Assembly: GCA_020631075.1 (NCBI GenBank)
Contig: JAHDHX010000002.1
Location: 62,001 to 126,000 of the forward strand
Length of the DNA: 64,000 nt
Source: Candidatus Altimarinota bacterium
Lineage (GTDB): Bacteria; Patescibacteriota; Gracilibacteria; UBA4473
Reading direction: 5' to 3'
Part shown: positions 43,885 through 51,921 of the stretch, piece by piece
Position numbering within the stretch: the first letter of the stretch is position 1
Layout of the letters: each line of letters begins with the position of its first letter
Notes under the pieces: model-generated
Databases searched by the model: none
Seen by the model: only the letters and a program-made list of their open reading frames with translations
What the model was told of the DNA's origin: nothing
Position numbers and translations under genes: made by a program

Positions 43885-44070
43885 GGAAACACTGATAAAC
43901 TCAGAAAGTCGTGCGAATAATTGATACAGGTTCGCCATCAAAAAAGCATCTTTGGGGTGCTTTTTCACTCCAGAACCGTCACGGGGTCGAGAGACCCCGT
44001 GAGAACCTGTCGTAAAAAATCTTCCCCAAATCTCTCTTTTTGTGATTGACGAGACTTTATCAGTGTTTCC
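43885..44070. mobile_element. 186-bp MITE-like element, family 1, copy B
   Basis: Same 15-bp terminal inverted repeats and internal hairpins as copy A at 33585, in the same orientation, with three base differences, all in the 3' third. Flanks are ATAT (43881-43884) and ATAG (44071-44074), matching at three of four positions, so the duplication is imperfect. The left end is 2 bp upstream of the priA ATG, and the right end is 80 bp before hrcA. Both genes read outward from it. Confidence 0.9.
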
Positions 44071-44113
44071 ATAGACAATGCGGGAGACAGTGAACAGTAT
44101 AGCGGGAGCTGGA

Positions 44114-44142
44114 TTGATTACGAGGGCAGGTGGGGGTATACT
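44114..44142 (+). promoter_or_regulatory. hrcA promoter, probably leaderless
   Basis: TTGATT (44114-44119), 17 bp, TATACT (44137-44142), then 8 nt to the hrcA ATG at 44151. The predicted transcription start coincides with the start codon. I see no CIRCE copy here. Confidence 0.6.
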
Positions 44143-44150
44143 CCACGGTG

Positions 44151-44855
44151 ATGAAAGAGCGCACGCGTCGTATCCTCCAAGCATTGATTCAAGATTTTGT
44201 CGAGACGGCCCACCCAGTGGCGTCGAAACGGCTGCTGGAGTCTGGCTCCTTTGATGTGTCGAGTGCGACGGTGCGCAATGAGTTTGCGCTGCTGGAAGAA
44301 GTGGGGTTGATAAAATCTCCCCATGTGTCGGCGGGAAAAGTGCCGACCGAAAAGGGGTATCGGTTTTATGTCGATAACTTCCCCGAGGCGGACGAAGAGA
44401 CGCTGGTGCAGGAAATTTTTCAAAAGCACATTGCGGACTATCGGTTGTCGAAAACAAAGGAGTCGGTGTTTGACGCGTTGCGGTTGCTGTCACGGTTGAG
44501 TGCGAATGTGGCCTTTGCGGTGGTGGAGTCGGATCAGACTTTTTATGTGGGGCTGCCCAACGTGCTGCGGTCGCCTGAGTTTGCCGGGAACCCCGAGCAG
44601 GCGGCGCAGATAGTGGAAGTGCTGGAGGGGCGGGAGCGGTTCCGTGGGTTGCTGTCGAGTCTGGCGGTGGGGGAGGAGGTGCGGGTGTTCATTGGGGAAG
44701 AGAACCTGCTAGAAGAAATACAGAGTTGTTCGATGATAGTGGGGGAGTTTGCCGCGCCGACAGGCAAAGGGGTTTTGGGTATATTGGGGCCGATGCGGAT
44801 GCGGTACTTGTATAATAAGGCGTTGATCAAAAGTGTGCGGGATATGATTGTGTAA
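44151..44855 (+). CDS. hrcA: Heat-inducible transcription repressor HrcA, short form
   Basis: Represses chaperone genes by binding the CIRCE operator and is stabilised by GroEL in studied bacteria. It has 234 aa against about 340 usual. The N-terminal winged helix is well conserved (MKERTRRILQALIQDFVETAHPVASKRLLE ... SSATVRNEFALLEEVGLIKSPHVSAGKVPTEKGYRFYVD). The C-terminal GAF-like part is present (NVAFAVVESDQTFYVGLPNVL; VFIGEENLLEEIQSCSMIVGEF; GVLGILGPMRMRYLYNKALI), but the inserted dimerisation domain is reduced. The start at 44151 fits the family and the promoter. The matching operator is at 62849-62875, ahead of groES. Confidence 0.95.
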   Translation: MKERTRRILQALIQDFVETAHPVASKRLLESGSFDVSSATVRNEFALLEEVGLIKSPHVSAGKVPTEKGYRFYVDNFPEADEETLVQEIFQKHIADYRLSKTKESVFDALRLLSRLSANVAFAVVESDQTFYVGLPNVLRSPEFAGNPEQAAQIVEVLEGRERFRGLLSSLAVGEEVRVFIGEENLLEEIQSCSMIVGEFAAPTGKGVLGILGPMRMRYLYNKALIKSVRDMIV

Positions 44856-44926
44856 ATTTTATCTTTGTGTATTTTGCTTACAAACAAAAACCAAAAAATT
44901 TAATTTTCTTAAATATCCCGTTAAAA

Positions 44927-46162
44927 ATGTTGGTTTATGCAGAAATAGGAAAGTCAGACTCTGAGAGTAATTCGGTTTCTTTTATTAGGAATGAAGATGA
45001 ACGTGATGGTCTGCACTATGATTTTCAGTTAGATGAGAATGCGGTTTTTGAAAAAGTTTTAGAAGTTATTATTTATGCAGAAAAAGGTTATGCCTATGCG
45101 AAGGAAGTGAGTGGTAGTATAAAAAAATTGATTGCAATGGCCTCTCGTGAGGGACATTTTTTGAGTGATGATATTAGACCACAATCTTACAATATTTCGA
45201 ATGGACTTAATAATATTGAGAAAGATTACATAAATGAAGCCGTGATAGATTCTTTTAAATCGGATGAAAATTACTCTGCAATTACAGATAACTTTTCGAT
45301 TGAGTCTTTTTCTGAATTTAGAGAAAAGAAGGTAAATCAAAGTAAAAAGAGTGTTGAAGACCTTTTTGACTCTTTAGATTTTGGGATTTCGTATGATCAT
45401 TTCCGCGAAAATGGACATAGCACAGTTCATGTTTCTGTTTCAGAAGAAAAAGATGATGTGATTACTTACAAACATGGGCTGAGCCATGAACAAGTGACTG
45501 AATTTGAAGAGAAGGAAGAAGGCTTGTTAAAGGAATGGTATCAAAATTTCTGCAGTGAATTTGAGAAGACTTTTGGGCTTCAACTTGATGATTTTAATAG
45601 AAGATATGAAGTGAAAAAGATTGAAGAATTTGAAGAAATCATTGTGCGGAGAAGGGGGTATGAACTGAGGGATTTGTTTGCATATTTGCGTGAGATGGGA
45701 GAGGGGTTGATGATGGAGGATATAGAAAATGTTAAAGAGGAAAAAGAGATGAGAGTAGAGTTGGCTGAATTTTTTAGCGAAAAGAAAGATGAAAGAACTG
45801 GATTTGAGAATTATAATGATGCAATTGATTTCCCAGAAGATTTTGCTCCGTTCTTAATACAGCAATTGCTGGTAGAAACTTTTAATGGAGAAAGGTCAGA
45901 AGCGTTGCGGGGCATAATACAGGGATGTAAAGAAATTAGAGAATTGCATCGTGATGCATTGCTTTTAGAAATTGAATCACTGTCTTCGTCTATTATGGAT
46001 GACAATGGAGGAGAAAAAGCAGCCAAAGAAGGGATTGCGAGCAAAGAAAATGAGATAAATGAGGCGCTGAATAATTTAGGACAATTGCTCGAAGGGATAG
46101 ATTGGGCGGGGGTGCGCGCGCGAACAAAACCGATTTATGTAACTGAAATTCCAAAAATGTAG
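44927..46162 (+). CDS. AT-rich orphan gene, charged helical protein
   Basis: 411-aa protein, not recognised. The start at 44927 (MLVYAEIGKSDSES) is preferred to the ATG at 44867, which lies 12 bp after hrcA and would add an unlikely Lys/Phe-rich leader. The product is acidic and helical with several coiled-coil stretches (KKIEEFEEIIVRRRGYELRDLFAYLREMGEG; IENVKEEKEMRVELAEFFSEKK). There is no signal peptide or membrane helix. Base use is far more AT-rich (AAA, GAA, TTT, ATT codons) than all its neighbours, which favour GTG, CTG and GGG. This suggests recent acquisition or weak amelioration. Followed by a terminator and a long gene-free stretch. Confidence 0.7.
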   Translation: MLVYAEIGKSDSESNSVSFIRNEDERDGLHYDFQLDENAVFEKVLEVIIYAEKGYAYAKEVSGSIKKLIAMASREGHFLSDDIRPQSYNISNGLNNIEKDYINEAVIDSFKSDENYSAITDNFSIESFSEFREKKVNQSKKSVEDLFDSLDFGISYDHFRENGHSTVHVSVSEEKDDVITYKHGLSHEQVTEFEEKEEGLLKEWYQNFCSEFEKTFGLQLDDFNRRYEVKKIEEFEEIIVRRRGYELRDLFAYLREMGEGLMMEDIENVKEEKEMRVELAEFFSEKKDERTGFENYNDAIDFPEDFAPFLIQQLLVETFNGERSEALRGIIQGCKEIRELHRDALLLEIESLSSSIMDDNGGEKAAKEGIASKENEINEALNNLGQLLEGIDWAGVRARTKPIYVTEIPKM

Positions 46163-46204
46163 TTGGGTTACTTGGATTTTAACCTTTGTTTTTCCTTTCA
46201 ATAG

Positions 46205-46237
46205 AAGGCTAAGCGTGTGAAGCGCTTGGTCTTTTTT
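46205..46237 (+). terminator. Terminator of the AT-rich orphan gene
   Basis: AAGGCTAAGCG (46205-46215) pairs with CGCTTGGTCTT (46223-46233) using two G-T wobbles, followed by a T-run. Confidence 0.75.
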
Positions 46238-47440
46238 GATTGCTGGAATAAAAAGTTTGACAAGTGATGAGTGGCTGCCTACTATGATCTGAAGTTTGCA
46301 CCACTCGAAAGAGGGACTGGCTCACTCAAAAAACTCGAACAAAAAGAGTGTGATGAGTCTGGAGTCTGTCCATGGATAACTTCTCACCATTGCTCTTCTA
46401 CTCACTTACTCAAGCGTCAATACTGACACACAGCACTCATAAAAACAGTGCCGAGGCCCCCCCAGGCTGGCAGGAGAAACCTTCTACATATACTTTCCTC
46501 CGATCGCTGCCTTATGGCTTCCCCACTGCGCTGAGTTGTCCTTGACCCTAATGAAGAGAGCAGAGAGACCCCGAGAAGCCCGCTGGAGAGTAAAACTTCA
46601 AATATAAGAGACCTGACTGTGGGCCACCTGTCTGAGCAGTCATTAAACAAATTCAGAGAGGTGAGAGAAGACAGCAAAAGAGTCAATCCGGATTGCATTT
46701 TGCCACTCAGTCTGCTACAATAATTCGATCTTTCACAACCCTACGAACTCAAGATATGTGAGTTTTGACGCCTCTGGTGCATTACACCTCTAAGATAATA
46801 AAAAGGGAGTAAAGTGCCCATAGGGAGCGGAAAAAACTTGCAACTGACGAGACCTAACAAATCAACACGCGAAAATGTTCTTTTTGCTTTCTCAGCCCGT
46901 TGGCTGAGCAAATAAAAAGGCACAACACTGTGGAGAGTGATGAGAAAATGGCGCCATTGTCAGAGGAAATGAGGGAAAAATTACTCCGTGGTTCTCCCAT
47001 TTTCTCTTCTCTCTCCGCTTTGCGATGTCGCTGTTGCCAGCCCTAAGACGACTGACAACGGTGCACCACAAGACGCGGGGAGACTGGTGAAGAGCCTCCG
47101 AAAGGTAGACGACTTGTTCTTTTTGCCCTACCAAAAGCAAAACCCAAGCCGCCGCCCCCGGGTACGACTTGTGGTCTTCGATCTCTGTTCGCACTATGTA
47201 AAGACACGGCTGACTTGTCAAATGTGCCTCTGCGCTACGGTGCACCCATGAACTCTGACCGGTGACGCAGTATAAAGTCCACCCAAGCAAGGCTATGAGA
47301 GTTATTTTTGGAGCTCGTCACTCCCTGAGAACCCCTGATCTCGATCGTTATACCAAAAGAACCTGGTTCCTAATGATGCTGAGAGAGGGGTTTTCGTCGT
47401 GGGGGGCGGTTTTTGGATTCTTATATAAGAAGTGTTTTCC
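46238..47440. other. 1.2-kb region without a convincing gene
   Basis: Open frames here are short, overlap on both strands and give no recognisable product. Base composition differs from the G-rich + strand genes around it; the stretch is C/T/A-rich on +. Many CACTC/GAGTG blocks recur around 46300-46440. A hairpin CTCAGCC-CGTT-GGCTGAG lies at 46891-46907. I looked on both strands for tmRNA, RNase P, SRP RNA and tRNA cores and found none that I can support. It may hold an unknown structured RNA, a decayed gene or part of the island that includes the orphan gene. Confidence 0.45.
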
Positions 47441-48349
47441 CTACTCCCAAACTACTTTTTGTCCTTGGGGGTCGTAGAGTTGGATCTCTGGCTGGAGGGT
47501 GATGCCGTGCTGGTCTGTGACCGCTGCACGAAAGTGGGTCATGAGGTGGAGGAGGTCGGCTTGGGTGGCGTTTTTTTGGTTGATGAAGAAATTAGCGTGG
47601 CGGTCGCTGATCTGGGCGCCGCCGTGGGTGAACCCTTTGGCGCCGACGGACTCCAGCAGGCGACCAGCGAAGTCGCCGTTGGGGTTCTTAAACACGGAGC
47701 CGCCGCTGCGGCCTGGGGGGTACTTGGCCCAGCGTTCTTTGTATAAAGTTTTTGTTCGGGTGAGAGCGTTGGTGGGGTCAGAAACCTCGGTCAGGAGCCA
47801 GCCAGCGCGGAGGATGACCCAGTCGGGGTGGGACTTGAAAATGCTTTCGCGGTAGGCGTAGTGCGCGTTGGCGGCCTTGAGCGTGTGGCGGCGGCCGTCG
47901 CGGTCGGCGTACTCAACCCACTGGAGGCGGTCGGCGGTCTCCGCCCCGAAAGCGCCCGCGTTGCCCCGCAGGTGCCCGCCGACTGTGCCTGGGATGCCGC
48001 TGAGTGAGCACCAATCACCGAAGCCTGCGTGGTTGGTGGATTCTATCAGGCGCTGGAACTCGGCCCCAGCGTGGGCCACGACGGTGAGTGACTGGCCGTC
48101 GGGGGAGGGGGTGAGCTGGCTGTGCTGGTCGGTGACCTGAAACACGCGGCCGCTCAGACCACTGTCTGCCAGGGCGGTATTTGACCCTTTGCCGATGACG
48201 ATGACGGGGACGCCCTGGGCCCATGACTCGGCCCAGAGTTCGGGCACGGTGGTGATGTCGTCGATCTGCCAGACTTCGGCGATGGGGCCGCCGATGCCGT
48301 AAAAGGTGACTTTGCGGGTGGGGACGTTTTTGCTGATGGAGACGGTCAT
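47441..48349 (-). CDS. murB: UDP-N-acetylenolpyruvoylglucosamine reductase
   Basis: FAD enzyme that reduces UDP-GlcNAc-enolpyruvate to UDP-MurNAc with NADPH, in the second step of peptidoglycan precursor synthesis. It has 302 aa. FAD-binding part: PVIVIGKGSNTALADSGLSG and SGIPGTVGGHLRGNAGAFG. Active-site region: YRESIFK, GSVFKNPNGDFAGRLLESVGAKGFTHGGAQIS and HANFFIN. The GSVFKNP form has Phe where many MurB have Cys. Type with the short substrate-binding loop. ATG at 48349, with a C/T-rich leader. It implies the cell makes at least part of a murein wall, consistent with the RlpA-like and sortase proteins. Confidence 0.96.
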   Translation of the reverse strand: MTVSISKNVPTRKVTFYGIGGPIAEVWQIDDITTVPELWAESWAQGVPVIVIGKGSNTALADSGLSGRVFQVTDQHSQLTPSPDGQSLTVVAHAGAEFQRLIESTNHAGFGDWCSLSGIPGTVGGHLRGNAGAFGAETADRLQWVEYADRDGRRHTLKAANAHYAYRESIFKSHPDWVILRAGWLLTEVSDPTNALTRTKTLYKERWAKYPPGRSGGSVFKNPNGDFAGRLLESVGAKGFTHGGAQISDRHANFFINQKNATQADLLHLMTHFRAAVTDQHGITLQPEIQLYDPQGQKVVWE

Positions 48350-48474
48350 GTGGGGGGGGGGTGTCTGAAGAGAAGACAGGGGAGGGGACTGGGAACTTTA
48401 CTCTCTTGGGGGAGGGCGCCAGTGTGGGGGCATTATGAAACTGGGGCCATGGGGGGTAAAGGAAAAAAGAAAAG

Positions 48475-48502
48475 TTGCGTGCGGGCGGAAGATGGCTAGG
48501 GT
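48475..48502 (+). promoter_or_regulatory. rpsB promoter
   Basis: TTGCGT (48475-48480), 16 bp, TAGGGT (48497-48502), the same hexamers and spacing as at 27021. The rpsB leader is about 130 nt and ends in a pyrimidine stretch (CCTAACCCTTTCTTCCC) next to the ATG. It is long enough for autoregulation by S2, though I cannot identify a structure. Confidence 0.55.
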
Positions 48503-48640
48503 GCGGGGGATCTTTCAACTCGACGCAATAGACGGCACTGGGTGGGGTTATCATCAGTGGTTGTCCTTCATTGCGGTTGAGTTTGACTGTTTCTTTATCT
48601 CTGTGGCTGAGCTTTATCGGTCGCCTAACCCTTTCTTCCC

Positions 48641-49306
48641 ATGGCTGACGCCAAAACCCTCTTCGCGCAAGATGTCCACATCGGGCATCGGACTTTTAAG
48701 TGGTGCCCACTGATGGCACCGTACATCCACGAAAAGATGGATGGTGTGCACGTGTTTGACCTGACCAAAACCGCCGAAGCGCTGGAGAAAGTAACCAAGC
48801 TGATGGAGACACTGAAAAAGCAGGGGGGGAAGGTGCTCTTTGTCGGGACGAAGCCCCAAGCGGCCCATGTGCTGCAGCAACAGATGGGGGATGACAGCAA
48901 GTTTTACTACATCGATCAAAAGTGGTCACCTGGGCTGCTGACCAACTTCACGGAGCTGCGACGACGGATTGACTTTTACCTGAACCTGAAGTCGCAGTTT
49001 GAGACTGGGGAAATCAACAAGTACACCAAAAAGGAGGTGGCGAAGTTTCGCAAGGATTTGGATAAGCTCCATGCGTCTTACCACGGGGTAGCGGAAATGC
49101 GCAAGCGGCCAGACATCGTGGTGGTGCTGGACGCGGTCGGGAACCGACTGGCGATTGCCGAAGCCAACAAGTGCAACGTGGGAGTAGTGGCGGTGTGTGA
49201 CAGTAACGCTGACCCGCGGGGGGTGGATTATGTGATCGGGGGGAATGATGATTCGGTCAAGTCGTTGGGGGTGATAGTAGAAACGCTGACGGCGGCGCTG
49301 CGCTAG
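48641..49306 (+). CDS. rpsB: 30S ribosomal protein S2
   Basis: S2 of the small subunit, 221 aa. Motifs: GVHVFDLTKTAEALEK, KVLFVGTKPQA, KWSPGLLTNFTELRRRI, the central coiled hairpin (TKKEVAKFRKDLDKLHASYHGVAEM), PDIVVVLDAVGNRLAIAEANKCNVGVVAVCDSNADPRGVDYVIGGNDDSVKS. It is slightly shorter than the usual 230-260 because the C-terminal extension is absent. tsf, the usual neighbour, is not present. A strong terminator follows. Confidence 0.97.
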   Translation: MADAKTLFAQDVHIGHRTFKWCPLMAPYIHEKMDGVHVFDLTKTAEALEKVTKLMETLKKQGGKVLFVGTKPQAAHVLQQQMGDDSKFYYIDQKWSPGLLTNFTELRRRIDFYLNLKSQFETGEINKYTKKEVAKFRKDLDKLHASYHGVAEMRKRPDIVVVLDAVGNRLAIAEANKCNVGVVAVCDSNADPRGVDYVIGGNDDSVKSLGVIVETLTAALR

Positions 49307-49354
49307 GGGGAGTGAGGGGACAGGTGGGGGAGTGGGGGACATGAAAAGCGAGAG

Positions 49355-49388
49355 AAACCAAGACTCACATTTGAGTCTTGGTTTTGTT
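49355..49388 (+). terminator. Strong intrinsic terminator after rpsB
   Basis: A 13-bp perfect stem, AAACCAAGACTCA (49355-49367) with TGAGTCTTGGTTT (49372-49384), has a 4-nt loop and a T-rich end. Confidence 0.92.
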
Positions 49389-49494
49389 TGTGTGTATACT
49401 ACCGGTGATCAGGAGTCAGAGTCGATTCGGCTGTAGTCTGTTTTTCCTTTGGCTCCCCTCGATTGTCTTTCCATTATTTCACCACCCACTGACT

Positions 49495-49842
49495 ATGACG
49501 ACCCCCACCCCGAACCAAACTGAAAAATCCGCCGCGGCGGCGGCGTATGTGCCGCTGCTCTTTTGGGTGCCCTTTGTGGTGGCGCCGCAGAGTGGGTATG
49601 CCAAGCGCCATGGGGTGAGTGGGGCGGTGTTGTTTTTTGGGTATGTGTTTCTGAAAGCCTTACTTAGCTTCTTATCTCTGGGGATATTTGGCTATCTGCT
49701 GTGGTTGATCTACTTTGCGGTGTGCCTTATGTCGGGGTATCTGGCGTATATGAATGATGCGTCGAAGCCCATCCCCGGGCTGACGGAGGCGACTGACTGG
49801 GTGGTGGAGACCTTTGACCTGAAAAATAAGCTGAAGCTGTAG
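49495..49842 (+). CDS. Small membrane protein, DUF4870/Tic20-like
   Basis: 115-aa protein with three or four hydrophobic segments: AAAAYVPLLFWVPFVVAP, GVSGAVLFFGYVFLKALLSF and LGIFGYLLWLIYFAVCLMSGYLAYM. The layout (AYVPLLFWVPF ... YAKRHGVSGAVLFF) resembles the DUF4870/Tic20-like family, in which a short basic loop (GYAKRHG) precedes the second helix. The start at 49495 (MTTPTPNQTEKS) begins after a pyrimidine-rich leader with no Shine-Dalgarno. Function unknown in bacteria. Confidence 0.75.
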   Translation: MTTPTPNQTEKSAAAAAYVPLLFWVPFVVAPQSGYAKRHGVSGAVLFFGYVFLKALLSFLSLGIFGYLLWLIYFAVCLMSGYLAYMNDASKPIPGLTEATDWVVETFDLKNKLKL

Positions 49843-49989
49843 GGGGACGTGTGGGAGAGCAATAATGAAAAAGCCCTGCCTATGTGGCCTGTGTGGTGGG
49901 GCTTTTTAGTGGGAGTAGAAAAAATTTACAAAATATACAAAAAAACCCCTCGAAGAGAAGGGGGGCACCATGTACGCAGGAAACATACA

Positions 49990-50067
49990 TGGCGGGACCG
50001 ACGGGACTCGAACCCGCGACCTCCGCCGTGACAGGGCGGCACTCTAAACCAACTGAGCTACGATCCC
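49990..50067 (-). tRNA. tRNA-Asp (GTC)
   Basis: On the minus strand the sequence folds with acceptor GGGATCG/CGGTCCC, the D-arm around TAGCTCAGTTGG, anticodon stem-loop CGCCC-TGTCACG ending in GGCG with anticodon GTC, T-arm GGGTTCGAGTCCC, discriminator G and an encoded CCA. The short frame antisense to it is spurious. Confidence 0.95.
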
Positions 50068-50203
50068 GATATGTGAAGTCAGCCGTGAGAATATAGGGAG
50101 GGTGTGGGAGGGGGTCAAAACTTTTTTGCGGACAAATTCTTCCCAACGGAAAAGTCGTGAGATTGGGCTGGAAATCAGAGTGGGGGCGTGCTATAATACG
50201 ATG

Positions 50204-51271
50204 ATGGAACTTGAAAAACTTATCGCTTACGCTGTGGAGGAGGGGGCATCGGATATGCATTTTGTGCCGCATCTGCCGCTGCACATTCGGGTGCATAAAG
50301 AACTCAAACCCGTGGGGGAGCCGCTCGACCCCAAGAGCATACAGGATATGCTGGTGCAGATCCTCAAACCTGACGCGAAGGGGCGCCTGCAGAAAGATCG
50401 GCAGGTGGATTTCCTCCATGTGTCGGGGAATGGGGTGCGCTTGCGGGGGAATGCGTTTTTCCAAGATAAGGGAGTATCAGTATGTTTTCGGATCATCCCG
50501 AAGGACATCCTCCCGATGGAAAAGATTGGGTTTCCGAACTTTGTGTATGAGAAGCTGATGAACCTGCAACACGGCCTCGTGCTGTGTGTGGGGGCGACAG
50601 GGCAGGGGAAGTCGACAACCTTGGCGGCGATCATGCAAGAGCGGATCAACCAGAAAACGGAGCATTTGATCACGCTGGAAGACCCGATCGAGTATTTGCT
50701 GGCGTCTAACAATGGGATCGTGCAACAGCGGGAGCTGGGGCGAGACATTGTCGGGTTTAAGCAGGGGATCAAAGGTGCCCTGCGGGAAGACCCTGATATG
50801 GTGATGGTGGGGGAGATGCGTGACTTGGAGACGATTAGCTCGACGCTGACGATCGCCGAAACGGGGCACGTGGCCTTCGCCACGCTGCACACCAACAACG
50901 GGCCGCAGACGATTACGCGGATTATCGATGTGTTTCCTGCGGATCAGCAGGCGCAGATACGCTCACAGCTGGCGGCGACGCTGGCGATGGTGATCAGCCA
51001 ACGGCTCATCCCCCGAGCGGATGGACAGGGACTGGTGCTGGCGTATGAAATCTTGACCAGTAATTACGCGATTAAGAATTACATCCGACAGAATAAAATT
51101 TTCCAGATTCCGAATGTGTTGCAGACGGATTCGAGTGGGGAGATGATCCAGTTTGAACAGTCGCTGGTGGGACTGGTGCTGGCGAATCAGATCACGGTGG
51201 AGCAAGCGGAGAAAAACGCCCACGACACGGAACAGTTGCGGTCAATCTTGGCGGCGAACGGCGTGCAGTAG
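50204..51271 (+). CDS. pilT: PilT-type type IV pilus retraction ATPase
   Basis: Hexameric ATPase of the secretion/pilus superfamily that powers pilus retraction and twitching, 355 aa. An N-terminal PAS-like domain (ELEKLIAYAVEEGASDMHF) is followed by the core: Walker A GATGQGKST (130-138; Gln replaces Ser in GxxGSGKST), Asp box in LEDPIEYL, Walker B in EDPDMVMVGEMRDLETI, and the His box AETGHVAFATLHTN. The C-terminal AIRNLIR-like element is visible as YAIKNYIRQNKIFQI. The start at 50204 fits a TATAAT ending 6 nt upstream, giving a leaderless mRNA; the ATG at 50201 is equally in frame. No other pilus genes are in the window. PilU is an alternative name. Confidence 0.92.
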   Translation: MELEKLIAYAVEEGASDMHFVPHLPLHIRVHKELKPVGEPLDPKSIQDMLVQILKPDAKGRLQKDRQVDFLHVSGNGVRLRGNAFFQDKGVSVCFRIIPKDILPMEKIGFPNFVYEKLMNLQHGLVLCVGATGQGKSTTLAAIMQERINQKTEHLITLEDPIEYLLASNNGIVQQRELGRDIVGFKQGIKGALREDPDMVMVGEMRDLETISSTLTIAETGHVAFATLHTNNGPQTITRIIDVFPADQQAQIRSQLAATLAMVISQRLIPRADGQGLVLAYEILTSNYAIKNYIRQNKIFQIPNVLQTDSSGEMIQFEQSLVGLVLANQITVEQAEKNAHDTEQLRSILAANGVQ

Positions 51272-51319
51272 TTTATTTCTTATTACCATATCTGAGGATT
51301 TGGTGAAACTTAAAAATGT

Positions 51320-51370
51320 GACCGACACTATAGGCAAAGCTGGGGGGAGCTCTATGGTGTCGGTCGTACT
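51320..51370 (+). terminator. Long hairpin between pilT and ssb
   Basis: GACCGACACTATAG (51320-51333) pairs with CTATGGTGTCGGTC (51352-51365), 14 bp with one wobble, around an 18-nt loop that contains AGCT twice. The tail is AT-rich but without a clean T-run. It may terminate pilT transcription or act in the ssb leader, as the ATG of ssb is only 26 bp away. Confidence 0.6.
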
Positions 51371-51391
51371 ATTAATCTTAATTAAAATAGC

Positions 51392-51853
51392 ATGAATTCA
51401 TTGAATCGGGTGCAGCTCATCGGGAACGTAACGCGAGAACCAGAACTGCAACACACTAAAGCGGGGCAACCTGTGACGACCATTGGGGTGGCCACCAACC
51501 GTAACTGGACCGACGGAAACGGCACCCGCCACGACGATGTGGAATTTCACAATGTGGTATGCTGGGGACGGTTGGCGGAAATCGCTTGTACTTTACTGCG
51601 GAAGGGGGCGAAGGTGTTTTTTTCGGGGCGGTTGCAGACACGCAGCTGGGTCGATGATGGTGGGGTGAAGCACTTCCGTACGGAAATCATCGCTGAAGAT
51701 ATGATCTCGTTGACGCCGAAGGGGTACACGGGGCATGAGAGTGGCTTTGACGGGCACGCTGAACCGACGAGTCAAAACTATGACGCGGAAGGGGGGGAAG
51801 CGAGTGAAATAGAGGGGCACTATGGTGAGGAAGATGATGGGATAGACATCTAA
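51392..51853 (+). CDS. ssb: Single-stranded DNA-binding protein
   Basis: 153-aa OB-fold protein that coats single-stranded DNA in replication and repair. MNSLNRVQLIGNVTREPELQHTKAGQPVTTIGVATNR is the typical SSB N-terminus, followed by DDVEFHNVVCWGRLAEIACTLLRKGAKVFFSGRLQTRSW and TEIIAEDMISL. The C-terminal tail is acidic (HYGEEDDGIDI) and ends in Ile rather than the usual Phe of DDDIPF, so partner binding may differ. It stands alone rather than between rpsF and rpsR. Confidence 0.96.
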   Translation: MNSLNRVQLIGNVTREPELQHTKAGQPVTTIGVATNRNWTDGNGTRHDDVEFHNVVCWGRLAEIACTLLRKGAKVFFSGRLQTRSWVDDGGVKHFRTEIIAEDMISLTPKGYTGHESGFDGHAEPTSQNYDAEGGEASEIEGHYGEEDDGIDI

Positions 51854-51921
51854 TTTTCAAAAATTCTCTTACTAAAAAAAGCTGCTGAGGGGGGGAGTGG
51901 CTTTTTGGGGTTGTGGGGAAA

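Noticed and set aside
43204-44493. Minus-strand frame crossing the MITE copy and hrcA
   Set aside because: It is a shadow frame over priA (different frame), the mobile element and the hrcA antisense; no initiation signal and no conserved sequence.
46417-47290. Minus-strand frames of 60-132 codons in the gene-free region
   Set aside because: They overlap one another, lack promoters and leaders like those of neighbouring genes, and give no recognisable or compositionally protein-like product.
46238-47440. tmRNA or RNase P RNA in the gene-free region
   Set aside because: Neither strand shows the conserved cores (GCAAACGAC, GGAAAGUCC with ACAGAA, or a tRNA-like 3' end with TTCGAATCC and CCA).
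49849-50031. Frame ending in RRDSNPRPPP
   Set aside because: This peptide is the well-known artefact of translating a tRNA gene; it covers the tRNA-Asp on the opposite strand.
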